The translations under genes were made by a program, and so were the position numbers. From Streptomyces sp. CB01580 (lineage in GTDB: Bacteria > Actinomycetota > Actinomycetes > Streptomycetales > Streptomycetaceae), in the NCBI RefSeq assembly GCF_001905795.1, contig NZ_LIXJ01000005.1:186001-250000 (forward strand): a stretch of 64,000 nucleotides of DNA. The letters run 5' to 3'. The notes under the pieces are model-generated. The model was not told where the DNA came from. It was given only the letters and a program-made list of their open reading frames with translations, and searched no databases. Below are positions 25,305-33,715 of this stretch, piece after piece (position 1 is the first letter of the stretch; every line of letters starts with the position of its first letter).

Positions 25305-26182
25305 CGGACACCGCGAGAGCGATCCCGCGCAGCATCCTCTACACGCCCGCGCTGTCCCTGGACCGGGTCGTGAAGGCCTGGTCGTACGACGCGGACGTGC
25401 ACGTGATCGACCTGGAGGACGCCGTCCCCGCGCCGGAGAAGACGGCGGCGCGGCGGGTGTGCCGGGCGGCCCTGGAGAAGGCGCCGCACCCCGCGAACGT
25501 CGGGGTGCGGATCAACCGACTGGGCACGCTGGAGGCGGTGCACGACCTCGTGCTGCTCGCCGAGTCCCCCGTCCGGCCCGGGATCGTCGTGATGACCATG
25601 GTGAACTCCGCGGTCGAGGTGCGGCTGCTGCGGGACACCCTCGCCTCGGCCGGGGCGCGCCCGGAGATCTATGTGACGGTGGAGACCCCGGCCGCCGTCG
25701 CCGCCGTCGACGCGATCGCGCGGGCCGCCGACGGGCTGGTCCTCGGCTCGGCCGACCTGGCCGCGACCCTGGGCGTCGAGATCACCTGGGCCGGGATGCT
25801 CGCGGCCCGACAGGCGATGGCCCTGGCCTGTGCCCGGTACGGCACCGCCTGTGTCGACACCGCCAACTTCCGCCTCGCCGAGCCGGACGTGCTGGCCGCC
25901 GAGATCGACCGGGTGCGCGAGCTGGGCTTCCACGGCAAGGTGACCGTGCACCCCGGCGAACTGGACACGATCAACCGGGCGTTGCGTCCCGACCCGGACG
26001 AGCTGCGCCGGGCCCGGCGGGTCTCCGAGGCGGTCCGGGCCGCGAACGGCGGCATCGCGGTGCTGGACGGTTCCATGGTCGGGCCTCCGTTCGCCCGCCT
26101 GGCCCGTACGACGGCAGCGCTCGGGGACGCCTGGCGGACGCGGTTCGCGGACCGTGCCACGGACGCGGGGGCCGGCCGATGA
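25301..26182 (+). CDS. CitE-like CoA-ester lyase (HpcH/HpaI aldolase fold)
   Basis: This 293-residue TIM-barrel enzyme is related to citrate lyase beta, malyl-CoA and citramalyl-CoA lyases. Landmarks are [36 protein letters not shown] with the metal/CoA-binding acidic pair, [16 protein letters not shown] with the metal-binding Glu, [13 protein letters not shown], and [17 protein letters not shown]. It would cleave or form a C-C bond of a beta-hydroxyacyl-CoA, using pyruvate or glyoxylate as partner. A MaoC-type hydratase just downstream could supply or consume the hydroxyacyl-CoA. ATGA overlaps join it to both neighbours. Confidence 0.82.
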   Translation: MTDTARAIPRSILYTPALSLDRVVKAWSYDADVHVIDLEDAVPAPEKTAARRVCRAALEKAPHPANVGVRINRLGTLEAVHDLVLLAESPVRPGIVVMTMVNSAVEVRLLRDTLASAGARPEIYVTVETPAAVAAVDAIARAADGLVLGSADLAATLGVEITWAGMLAARQAMALACARYGTACVDTANFRLAEPDVLAAEIDRVRELGFHGKVTVHPGELDTINRALRPDPDELRRARRVSEAVRAANGGIAVLDGSMVGPPFARLARTTAALGDAWRTRFADRATDAGAGR

Positions 26183-27144
26183 CCGCCACCGCCGCAGACA
26201 CCGCAGCCCCCGGAACCACAGCCGGAACCCCCGTCACCGGGGCACGGCCGGACGGTGTCCCGCCCCTCTCCGTCGCCGTCATCGGCACCGGCGCCATCGG
26301 CCAGGACCTGGTCTCCAAGATCTGCGGCTCGGCCGTGCTGGAGTGCGCCCTGGTGGCCGGGCGCGACCCGGAATCGGCGGGCCTGCTCCGCGCCGCCCGG
26401 CTCGGCTGCCCGACCACCGCCGGTGGCATCGACGCGATCCTCGCCGCGCCGCGCCCGTTCGACGTGGTGTTCGACGCCACCAGCGCACGGGCGCACGCCG
26501 AGCACTGGCGGTTGCTGCGACCGCTCGGCACGCTGCTGATCGACCTGACGCCGAGCAGGACCGGGCGGATGGTGGTACCCACCGTGACGGGCGTCCAGTC
26601 GCCGCCCGAGGGCAACGTCAGCCTGATCAGCTGCGGCGGGCAGGCGTCGGTACCGCTCGCGCACGCCCTCGCCGAACGGTTCGACGTGACGTACATCGAG
26701 GTCGTCTCGACCGTCGCGAGCTCCATCGCCGGACGGGCCACCCGGCTCAACCTCGACGAGTACGTCGCGACGACCTCGCAGGCAGTGACCGCGTTCACCG
26801 GTGTGCGCGACACCAAGGCGATCCTCAACATCAGCCCGGCCGTGCCACCCGCGACGTTCCGCACCACCGTCCACGCGGTGGCACCCGGGGCCGGCACCGG
26901 GGAAGTACGGGCCGTGGTCGACGAGGCGGCAGAACAAGTACGGGGATTCGCACCGGGCTACCGGGTGCTCGGCTGCGACGTGCACGACGGTGTGGTCGCC
27001 GTGTCCCTGGAGATCACCGCCGACAGCTCCGTGCTGCCCCCGTACGCGGGAAATCTGGACATCATCGACGCGGCGGCGGTCCTGGTCGCCGAACAGCACG
27101 CGGTCCGGCTCGCGTCGGCCGCCCGGCAGGAGGTGGACCGGTGA
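26179..27144 (+). CDS. Acylating acetaldehyde dehydrogenase-like (DmpF/MhpF family)
   Basis: This 321-residue enzyme oxidises an aldehyde to acyl-CoA with NAD. It has a Rossmann motif [16 protein letters not shown] (about 33-48) and the catalytic Cys152 in [16 protein letters not shown], diagnostic of the DmpF family. An extended Ala/Thr/Pro-rich N terminus of about 25 residues is extra. In catabolic operons DmpF forms a channelling complex with the DmpG aldolase, and the next gene is exactly such an aldolase. Here the pair sits in a biosynthetic-looking operon, probably to make an acyl-CoA building block. The ATG overlaps the upstream stop. Confidence 0.87.
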   Translation: MTATAADTAAPGTTAGTPVTGARPDGVPPLSVAVIGTGAIGQDLVSKICGSAVLECALVAGRDPESAGLLRAARLGCPTTAGGIDAILAAPRPFDVVFDATSARAHAEHWRLLRPLGTLLIDLTPSRTGRMVVPTVTGVQSPPEGNVSLISCGGQASVPLAHALAERFDVTYIEVVSTVASSIAGRATRLNLDEYVATTSQAVTAFTGVRDTKAILNISPAVPPATFRTTVHAVAPGAGTGEVRAVVDEAAEQVRGFAPGYRVLGCDVHDGVVAVSLEITADSSVLPPYAGNLDIIDAAAVLVAEQHAVRLASAARQEVDR

Positions 27145-28151
27145 ACCCCGTGGTGATCCATGACCCCACACTGCGCGACGGCCAGCACGCCGTGCGCCAC
27201 CGGCTCGGCGTGGCTGCGCTGCGCGGCTACGCCGAGGCGGCGGACGCGGCCGGGGTGCCGGTGGTGGAGGTGGGGCACGGCAACGGTCTGGGGGCCTCCT
27301 CCCTCCAGGTCGGCCGGGCCGCCGTCGGCGACGACCTGATGCTGTCCACCGTGCGGGAGGCGCTGCGCAGGAGCCGGATGGCGGTGTTCCTGCTGCCCGG
27401 CTGGGGTACCTCCGAGGACCTGCGCAGGGCCCTGCGACACGGTGCCGACGTGCTGCGGGTGGGGGTGCACTGCACGGAGACCTCGCTCGCCGAACGCCAT
27501 CTGGGCTTCCTGGCCGAGCAGGACGCCGAGGCCCACTGCGTCCTGATGATGAGTCATATGGCTTCGCCCGCCGAACTCGCCGAGCACGCGGCACGCGCGG
27601 TCGGCTACGGGGCGCGGGCGGTGGGCATCATGGACTCCGCGGGCCACTTCCTGCCCGACGACGTCACCGAGCGGATCGGCGCGATCCGTGCAGCGGTCGA
27701 CGTCCCGGTGATCTTCCACGGGCACGACAACCTCGGCATGGCGGTGGCGAACTCGGTCGCGGCGGCCCGGGCGGGCGCCGGGATCATCGACGGCTGTGCG
27801 CGCGGCTTCGGCGCGGGTGCGGGCAACACGCGGCTGGAGGTGCTGGTGCCGGTCCTGGAGCGCACCGGCTTCACCACCGGCATCGATCTGTACGCGCTGC
27901 TGGACGCCGCCGGGTACGCGGAACGGGAACTCATGCCCGCTCCCCCGGTCACCGACGCGCTGAGCATCGTCAGCGGACTGGCCGGGGTGTTCTCCGGGTT
28001 CAAGCACCAGGTGCTGGAACAGTCGCGGCGAGCCGGTGTCGACCCTCGCGACGTGTTCTTCGAACTCGGCAGACGGCAGGCCATCGCCGGGCAGGAGGAC
28101 ATGATCGTGGACGTGGTGGCCGAGCTGGGCGCCCGGGGGTCGGCCACGTGA
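27141..28151 (+). CDS. 4-hydroxy-2-oxovalerate aldolase-like (DmpG/MhpE family)
   Basis: This 336-residue DRE-TIM metallolyase carries the [14 protein letters not shown] signature, [32 protein letters not shown] with the metal-binding histidines, and [17 protein letters not shown]. It interconverts a 4-hydroxy-2-oxoacid with pyruvate plus an aldehyde that is channelled to the DmpF-like partner. The GTG overlaps the partner's stop (GTGA). In this operon it may run in either direction; the 2-oxoacid substrate is unknown. Confidence 0.87.
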   Translation: MNPVVIHDPTLRDGQHAVRHRLGVAALRGYAEAADAAGVPVVEVGHGNGLGASSLQVGRAAVGDDLMLSTVREALRRSRMAVFLLPGWGTSEDLRRALRHGADVLRVGVHCTETSLAERHLGFLAEQDAEAHCVLMMSHMASPAELAEHAARAVGYGARAVGIMDSAGHFLPDDVTERIGAIRAAVDVPVIFHGHDNLGMAVANSVAAARAGAGIIDGCARGFGAGAGNTRLEVLVPVLERTGFTTGIDLYALLDAAGYAERELMPAPPVTDALSIVSGLAGVFSGFKHQVLEQSRRAGVDPRDVFFELGRRQAIAGQEDMIVDVVAELGARGSAT

Positions 28152-29104
28152 GCGGGCCGGTGTTCCTCGGGGCCGCCGACATGGCGGGGACCGAGGTACT
28201 GCTGCGGGTCGTCGACACGCTGGCCGATGCCTTCGGCGACCTGTCCGCGGGCCGTACGTCGTCCCCGCCGCGCACGGTCGTACCGCACGGCGACGGACGG
28301 GAGCTGCTGGCCGCGACGTCGGTCTGGGAACGCCACGGCGTGGGCAGCGTCAAGATCACCACACTGACCCCGGACAACCCGGACCGCGGACTGCCACTGA
28401 TCCACGGCGTCGTCGCGCTGACCGACCTGGACACCGGCCGGATCACCGCACTGCTGGACGGCGCCGAGCTCACCGCCGTCCGCACCGGTGCGGTCGCCGC
28501 CCTGGCCACCCGCCTCTGCGCCCCCGAGGACGCCGCCGACCTGGCGGTGCTCGGCGCCGGGGTGCAGGCGCGCGCGATGGTGCGGGCGATGTGCGCGGTG
28601 CGCCCGGTGCGTACGGTCCGGGTGTTCTCCCGAACCCGTGAACGGACCGAGAGGTTCGCCCGATGGGCCCGCGAAGCCTCGGAGGAGAGGCTGCGGGTCA
28701 CCGTGTGCGACACGGCGGAGAAGGCCGTCACAGACGCCGCCCTGATCTGTACGACGACCTCCACCGCGGGCCGGACACCGCTGGTGGAGGCCGGGTGGGT
28801 GACCCCCGGAGCCCATCTCAACGTGATCGGCGGCACGCACGAGGACGCCCTGGAGGTGGACCCGGCGCTGCTCGCCGACGCGCTGGTCGTCGTCGAGGAA
28901 CGGGCCGCCGCCCGCGCGGAGGCGGGCGAGGTGCGCGCCGCCCTGGCCGCCGGGCTGACCGCCCCCGGGGCTTTGCGCGAACTGGGCGAGCTCGTCGGCG
29001 CGGCGGCGGTGGCGGACGCCCGGACGTCGGTGTTCCGGAGCGTGGGCCTGGCCATCGAGGACACGGCCGCCGCGGCGGCGCTGCTCGCGGCGGCCGGGCG
29101 GTGA
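28148..29104 (+). CDS. Ornithine cyclodeaminase/mu-crystallin family protein
   Basis: This 318-residue NAD(P)-binding protein has [26 protein letters not shown] in the substrate domain, [18 protein letters not shown], and the Rossmann motif [17 protein letters not shown]. The catalytic Asp region reads [15 protein letters not shown]. The family includes ornithine cyclodeaminase, ketimine reductases, alanine dehydrogenase and SbnB. Linked to an alpha-oxoamine synthase, an imine/ketimine reduction or cyclisation of the aminoketone product is plausible. The GTG overlaps the upstream stop. It ends two bases from the convergent MaoC gene. Confidence 0.83.
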   Translation: MSGPVFLGAADMAGTEVLLRVVDTLADAFGDLSAGRTSSPPRTVVPHGDGRELLAATSVWERHGVGSVKITTLTPDNPDRGLPLIHGVVALTDLDTGRITALLDGAELTAVRTGAVAALATRLCAPEDAADLAVLGAGVQARAMVRAMCAVRPVRTVRVFSRTRERTERFARWAREASEERLRVTVCDTAEKAVTDAALICTTTSTAGRTPLVEAGWVTPGAHLNVIGGTHEDALEVDPALLADALVVVEERAAARAEAGEVRAALAAGLTAPGALRELGELVGAAAVADARTSVFRSVGLAIEDTAAAAALLAAAGR

Positions 29105-29106
29105 CG

Positions 29107-29598
29107 TCAGCCGGCCTCGCGGCAGCGCACCATGAAGGAGCGCTCGAAGACGATGACGGTCTCACCGGTGGACTTGGTACCGGTCGTCTCGACCGTGACG
29201 ATGCCCTGTCCGGGCCGGGACCGGGACAGCCGCTTGTCCAGGATCCTGCTGGTCGCGTACAGGGTGTCGCCCACGTACACGGGGTCCTTGAGCCGGACCC
29301 GGTCCCAGCCGAGGTTGGCCACGGCCCGCGCGGACAGCGCCTGCACGGTCATGCCGCCGATCAGGCACAGGGTGATCCCGCTGTTGACCAGCACCCGCCC
29401 GTACTCGGCGCCCTCCCCGTAGGCCCGGTCGAAGTGCAGCGGGTGCTGGTTCATCGTCAGCAGCGTCAGCCAGGTGTTGTCGGTCTCGGTGATGGTCCGT
29501 CCCGGCCAGTGCCGGATGACCATCCCGGGCTCGAAGTCCTCGTAGTCCCCGCCGTGTTCCTCGACGTACTCGTTGTCCCCGACGTGGCGCAGTGTCAT
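29107..29598 (-). CDS. MaoC-family enoyl-CoA hydratase (mesaconyl-CoA hydratase-like)
   Basis: This 163-residue single hot-dog protein contains NTWLTLLTMNQHPLHFDRAYG, which supplies the MaoC catalytic Asp/His-type residues, and YGRVLVNSGITLCLIGGM. The stretch DRVRLKDPVYVGDTLYATSRIL resembles mesaconyl/itaconyl-CoA hydratases. Paired with the CitE-like lyase it could form a hydratase/lyase module like that of itaconate or methylaspartate pathways. It is read against the main operon and ends two bases from it. The ATG at 29598 follows GGGAG. Confidence 0.8.
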   Translation of the reverse strand: MTLRHVGDNEYVEEHGGDYEDFEPGMVIRHWPGRTITETDNTWLTLLTMNQHPLHFDRAYGEGAEYGRVLVNSGITLCLIGGMTVQALSARAVANLGWDRVRLKDPVYVGDTLYATSRILDKRLSRSRPGQGIVTVETTGTKSTGETVIVFERSFMVRCREAG

Positions 29599-29762
29599 GC
29601 GTTGGTCTCCCGTGTGCGGTCCGTCTGCCGGGCGGGCGCGGGCACCGCCGGGACGGCGGCACCGCGAAGACGGCACCTCGCCGCGTTGTCGCATCACCCG
29701 AGTACGTCCAGTACGAGGGCGGTCCTCCGCCTTGCGATGCACCGCACCGGACGCCGCGAGCT

Positions 29763-29783
29763 TCCCGGCAAACCTTGCCGGGA
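29763..29783 (+). promoter_or_regulatory. Leader hairpin before the ATP-grasp-like gene
   Basis: The perfect 9-bp inverted repeat TCCCGGCAA-ACC-TTGCCGGGA lies 37 bases before the ATG, in the divergent MaoC/ATP-grasp promoter region. It may be an operator or an RNA hairpin regulating the downstream gene. Confidence 0.45.
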
Positions 29784-29820
29784 GCGGCACTGGTTGTCCA
29801 GGAGAAAAGGAGAAAGACGG

Positions 29821-31182
29821 ATGAGCATGCTCCAGGAGGCGGGCCCTTCGGCGTCGGCCGGTCACCCGTGGTTCGGCGAGATGCGGCTGCGACCCGCGGC
29901 CGGTGCCCGGACCGTCCGGGAGCTGCTGCGCGGCGAGATGCGGGACATCGGGCTCCCCTATCAACCGCTCCTGCCCGCCGCCCCGTTCGCGCTGCCCCGC
30001 GCCTCGTACGCCGAGCTGTTCCGGGTCACCTCGGCCCTGCTGGACCTGGTGCGCCGTGCCGCGCTGGAGAGCGCGCCCACCACGCGGGGGCGGCTGGCGG
30101 CGTACCGCATGCCGGACAGCGAGCATCAGCTGTTCGTGGCCGACCCGTTCACCGAGGAGCGGTACGCGGACTGCGTGGCCCGCCCGGACGTCGTGATCGG
30201 TCCGGACGGGCCGCAATTCCTCGAACTCAACGTCAGCGGGGCGCTCGGCGGCCCGGTGGAGGTGCACGGCCATCTCGACGTCTGGCGCGCGCTCCACACC
30301 GACGCCGACGGCCGCCTTCCGTTCGCCTCCCACGACCCGTACACCGTGCGCACCGAGATGTTCCGGACGCTGTGCGCGGAGCTGGGGGTGGCGCCGCGCG
30401 TGGCCGTTCTGGGCAGCGCCCGCGACCAGGGCGGCTCCACACGGTACTTCGACCTCCAGGTCGCCCATTTCAACAGCCACGGGCTCATGGCGCGGTTCTT
30501 CGAGCCCGAGGACCTGCACGAGGCGTGGGACTGTCCACCGCATCTGCGTCATCCGGTGGGGCTGCGGGACTTCACGATCCCGGACTGGGCGGAACTCGGC
30601 ATCGACACCGCCCCCGTGCAGGAGGCGCTGGACCACGGCTGTCTGCTGGTGGGCACCCAGACCTCCACCTTCCTGTCCAGCAAGCTGACCCTGGGGATGC
30701 TGTCGGAGGGCCGGCCGTGGATGAGCGCGGCCGAGTGCGCCCTGGTGGACACCTATCTGCCGTGGACCAGGATCCTCTCGGACCGGCGGACGACGAGGGG
30801 CGGGCGCGAGGTGGACCTGGTGCGGTACGCGGTGGACCACCGCGAGTCGCTGGTGCTGAAGGCGGGCATCGGCATGAGCGGGAAGCAGGTCGTCATCGGC
30901 CGGGACACGGACCAGGGCGTGTGGGAGGCGGCGGTGGCCGAGGCCGCCGAGGCGAGCACCAGCGTGGTGCAGGACTTCGTGGAGCCGCGGACGTGCGGGC
31001 TGGCGGTGGTCTCCGACGGTGTGGACGAGCCGTACGACATGGAGGTCGTCCCCGTCCTCGGCCCGCTCCTGTTCGCCGGTCGCCCGGCGGGTGTCTTCAC
31101 GCGCTTCACCGGCGACCTCACGACGGGCATCGTCAGCGTCCTGGGCGCCAACAGCTCCGTCAACTGCGCGGTCGCGGTCTGA
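29821..31182 (+). CDS. ATP-grasp-like ligase of unknown substrate
   Basis: This 453-residue protein is not clearly identified. Segments such as VIGPDGPQFLELNVSGALGG (an ELN metal-binding-like strand), SLVLKAGIGMSGKQVVIG (a Lys/Gly-rich nucleotide loop) and TSVVQDFVEPRTCGLAVVS suggest a circularly permuted ATP-grasp fold. The C-terminal FTGDLTTGIVSVLGANSSVNCAVAV is family-like. If so it would join a carboxylate to an amine, a plausible late step acting on the aminoketone made by the upstream operon. AAAAGGAG precedes the ATG. Confidence 0.6.
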   Translation: MSMLQEAGPSASAGHPWFGEMRLRPAAGARTVRELLRGEMRDIGLPYQPLLPAAPFALPRASYAELFRVTSALLDLVRRAALESAPTTRGRLAAYRMPDSEHQLFVADPFTEERYADCVARPDVVIGPDGPQFLELNVSGALGGPVEVHGHLDVWRALHTDADGRLPFASHDPYTVRTEMFRTLCAELGVAPRVAVLGSARDQGGSTRYFDLQVAHFNSHGLMARFFEPEDLHEAWDCPPHLRHPVGLRDFTIPDWAELGIDTAPVQEALDHGCLLVGTQTSTFLSSKLTLGMLSEGRPWMSAAECALVDTYLPWTRILSDRRTTRGGREVDLVRYAVDHRESLVLKAGIGMSGKQVVIGRDTDQGVWEAAVAEAAEASTSVVQDFVEPRTCGLAVVSDGVDEPYDMEVVPVLGPLLFAGRPAGVFTRFTGDLTTGIVSVLGANSSVNCAVAV

Positions 31183-31298
31183 GGGGGCGTCAACGCCGAC
31201 GGGCGAAACCCCCGGAAGGGTTGAACGTACCCCTCCTGCGGGTGACGCGCCCCGGTCCCCGCTGGTGCGGTACCGGCCTGCTGCGGTCGTCTGCCACC

Positions 31299-32018
31299 GT
31301 GGACAATCCGCAGCACTCCGCGTACCGCATCCCGACGAAACTGCCCTTCCTGCTCGGCGAACTGCGCTCCAGACTCCCGAGCACGGACGACCGCATCCGT
31401 ACCATCCCCGGGCGCGGAGACCCCACCGAGTACGACGCGATCGCCGACTCCCTGTACAAACTGTTCGTCACCGCCCGGAACCTCGCCCCGTCACGGAACA
31501 CGACGAACTGCTCGACCCACCCGAACGGGCCGGTGGATCCGGCACCGCCCGAGGAGTGGGGGCCGTGCCTGTTGTGCAACACCAACCGCCGCGCGGGCGA
31601 CCCCAGGGCCCGGAGCGGAACGGCGACCGCGGTGAACCGGTACGAGATCCCACCACCGCCCTACACCCACGAGGCCCTGCTCGCTCGAATGCGGCAGATC
31701 AACGAGGTCGTCTTCGAACTGCACTACCGCTCCTCGGCACAGGACCTCGCGCTCACCGCCGATCTGGTGCACGGGGCGTTCATCATCGCCCGCGAACTGT
31801 CCCGTCCTCGTACGGTCTCCCGCTGTCCCCGGCACCCCGGGGCCCCGCTCGACCCCGCGGCGCACGGCGGACCCCGTTGCCTGTTCTGCGTCACCGACGA
31901 GGCCCGGCGGACGCGTACGGCACCGCCCCCGCAGATCCGCGACCGGCCACGCCGCCTGCCCCGCGGGAACGGGCGCCGGACCGTGCCCGGGCCGACGACG
32001 GAAGGCGACGGCGCCTGA
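31299..32018 (+). CDS. Hypothetical protein with two CxxHP...CxxC motifs
   Basis: This predicted soluble protein of about 239 residues has unknown function. Two similar cysteine/histidine units occur: CSTHPNGPVDPAPPEEWGPC followed by LLC, and CPRHPGAPLDPAAHGGPRC followed by LFC. Each could bind one metal ion as C-x2-H...C-x2-C. Between them lies a helical stretch TADLVHGAFIIARELSRP mirrored by SLYKLFVTARNL before the first unit, implying an internal duplication. The start is uncertain (GTG 31299 or 31242; no clear Shine-Dalgarno). The tail is Arg/Pro-rich. Confidence 0.55.
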   Translation: MDNPQHSAYRIPTKLPFLLGELRSRLPSTDDRIRTIPGRGDPTEYDAIADSLYKLFVTARNLAPSRNTTNCSTHPNGPVDPAPPEEWGPCLLCNTNRRAGDPRARSGTATAVNRYEIPPPPYTHEALLARMRQINEVVFELHYRSSAQDLALTADLVHGAFIIARELSRPRTVSRCPRHPGAPLDPAAHGGPRCLFCVTDEARRTRTAPPPQIRDRPRRLPRGNGRRTVPGPTTEGDGA

Positions 32019-32080
32019 GAGACGGGGACGCGAGCAGGCCGGGTGCCCCGCGACGGGGGCACGGGCACGGGACCACGCGC

Positions 32081-32114
32081 GACGGGTCACTGCTGGACGA
32101 CGGGTCACTGCTGG
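32081..32114. repeat. Tandem duplication spanning the response-regulator stop
   Basis: GACGGGTCACTGCTGG occurs at 32081-32096 and again at 32099-32114 (18-base period). On the minus strand it repeats the last two codons plus stop (Gln-Gln-stop) in frame. Confidence 0.7.
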
Positions 32115-32881
32115 GCACGGCGTTCCAGGTAGATGGACGTGAACACGGCGACCTTGGCGCGCAGGGCCCAGGGATCGAAGGGCTTGCTGATGTAGTCGAC
32201 GGCACCGGCCGCGTATCCGCGGGCGGAGTGCTCCGGGTCCACGCCCATCGCGGTGAGGAAGATGATGGGGACGTCCCGGTTCCGGGGACGGCGCTTGATG
32301 TGGGCGCACGTCTCGTAGCCGTCCATCTCCGGCATCTGCACGTCCATGATGATGACCGCGAAGTCGTCGTGATCGAGCAGCGCCTTGAGCGCCTCCCTGC
32401 CGGAGGCGACGGTGACGAGCTCCTGGTCGAGCGTCGCGAGGACGGCGGTCATCGCCAGGAGGTTGCCCGGCTCGTCGTCGACGACGAGGATCTTCGGCAT
32501 GTCCTGGGGCGCGTTGGCGACGGGCAGCGAGGCGGTGGACTTCTCGACGGCGTCCAGCTGGCGTTCGAGCAGATCGCACCGGTCCTCGGCCGCGACGCAC
32601 AGCTCCCGGGCCTCGTGGAGTTCCGCCCCCAACCGCCGTACCTCCAACTGGAGTTCGTCGCGCTCCCGCAGCAGGCCGGAGACATCGGGGTGGGCCGCCG
32701 CGAGTTCGTCCGCCCGCTTCCGCTCGGCGACCCGGTCGGCCTCCAGCTGACCGAGCCGCACCTCCAGGTCGGCGATGCGGTGCGTACGGTCCAGCAGGGC
32801 GTCGCCCAGGACGTCGCCGCGGACGCTCGAACGCCGGGAGACCCGGTCGGCGTCGGCCAGTTGCTGCTCCAGGATCTCCAC
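32105..32881 (-). CDS. Response regulator receiver protein with coiled-coil N-terminal half, probably 5'-truncated
   Basis: The C-terminal half is a CheY-like receiver: PKILVVDDEPGNLLAM, phosphoacceptor Asp in VIIMDVQMPEMDGYE, FLTAMG, and the conserved Lys in DYISKPFDPWALR. The N-terminal half is a long heptad-rich coiled coil with many Glu/Arg/Leu. No output domain is present. The first possible start is the GTG at 32881 and it has no ribosome binding site. Good codon usage continues upstream in frame (TIEFVRGLYGSAVDASSSPK) to about 32976 without a start codon, so the N terminus appears lost. Confidence 0.68.
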   Translation of the reverse strand: MEILEQQLADADRVSRRSSVRGDVLGDALLDRTHRIADLEVRLGQLEADRVAERKRADELAAAHPDVSGLLRERDELQLEVRRLGAELHEARELCVAAEDRCDLLERQLDAVEKSTASLPVANAPQDMPKILVVDDEPGNLLAMTAVLATLDQELVTVASGREALKALLDHDDFAVIIMDVQMPEMDGYETCAHIKRRPRNRDVPIIFLTAMGVDPEHSARGYAAGAVDYISKPFDPWALRAKVAVFTSIYLERRAQQ

Positions 32882-33055
32882 CGCGTGCTTGGGCGAGGAC
32901 GAGGCGTCGACGGCCGACCCGTACAGCCCTCGTACGAACTCGATGGTCTCGGTGCGCTGCTGATGTCCGGCAACGAAGGGTCGCCCATGAACCCGTGTCG
33001 GCTCCCTGCCCGGGTGCTGTTCCGCCCACCGAGCCCTTGACAGGAAGGCGGTCGC

Positions 33056-33519
33056 TTGCTGACCTGTTCGGCGGCGAGGTCTTCCTCACCGACGGGAAGT
33101 CCGCCCAAGTACGGCGCGACGGTGTCGACACGCGACTGGCGCCCACGGCCGCCACCCGGCTCGTTGACGTCAATCTGGACCCGCCGTTCCCCAACGCGCC
33201 CGGGTTCCGGGCCGTGGACCTGCTGGCCGAGCCCGGTTTCGTGGAGCGGTTCCGGCCCCGGGTCGTGTCCACGACGCTGGCGCTGGCCTGGGTCGCCGCC
33301 GGGAAGCGCGCCGCCTACGTGACCGACGGCGGGGACCTCTCCGAGAGCGTCCACTTCGCCGCCGGCATCGCCCTGTGCCGGGCCGCCGGATGTGTGGTCA
33401 CCGGGATCGACGGCGCCCCGGTCGGCCGGGCGGGGCGCGGACTCGTCGTGGCCGCCGACGGCGAGACCCACCGACTGCTGATGTCGTCGATCCACGACGG
33501 AGGCCGGCACCGCGCCTGA
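33056..33519 (+). pseudogene. Inositol monophosphatase-family C-terminal remnant
   Basis: The frame encodes only the C-terminal part of an IMPase-like protein: DVNLDPPFPNAPGFRAVDLL, TTLALAWVAAGKRAAYVTDG, and SVHFAAGIALCRAAGCVVTG. These correspond to the final helices and strands of the fold; the N-terminal half with the DPxDGT metal-binding motif is missing. Family-like sequence and codon bias begin near 33056; a frame-compatible GTG at 32995 gives no recognisable extension. It abuts the truncated response regulator head to head, as expected if one deletion removed both 5' ends and the shared promoter. Confidence 0.55.
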
Positions 33520-33523
33520 CGAC

Positions 33524-33573
33524 GGCCGGTTCCCGCGACGTTCGACTGCGCGAGTCGGTCGCGGGAACCGGCC
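33524..33573 (+). terminator. Terminator after the IMPase remnant
   Basis: A perfect 16-bp inverted repeat, arms 33524-33539 and 33558-33573, with an 18-base loop, lies right after the remnant's stop. It also faces the end of the convergent amidase gene. Confidence 0.7.
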
Positions 33574-33715
33574 GCGGGAGTCGGGCACGTCGCAGGCCGG
33601 GCGGAGGCCGGATCGAGCCGCGCCGACGGCGCGGTGACCGGGCCGCCAGGCCGCCACGTCGCGGGCCGCCGGCCGCGTGACGACGCTCGGGAGACCCACC
33701 GACCCGTGACGGCGC

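Noticed and set aside
31491..33272. Long minus-strand frame through the Cys/His protein and response regulator region
   Set aside because: It is out of frame with the receiver domain and consists of Arg/Gly/Pro-rich shadow sequence.
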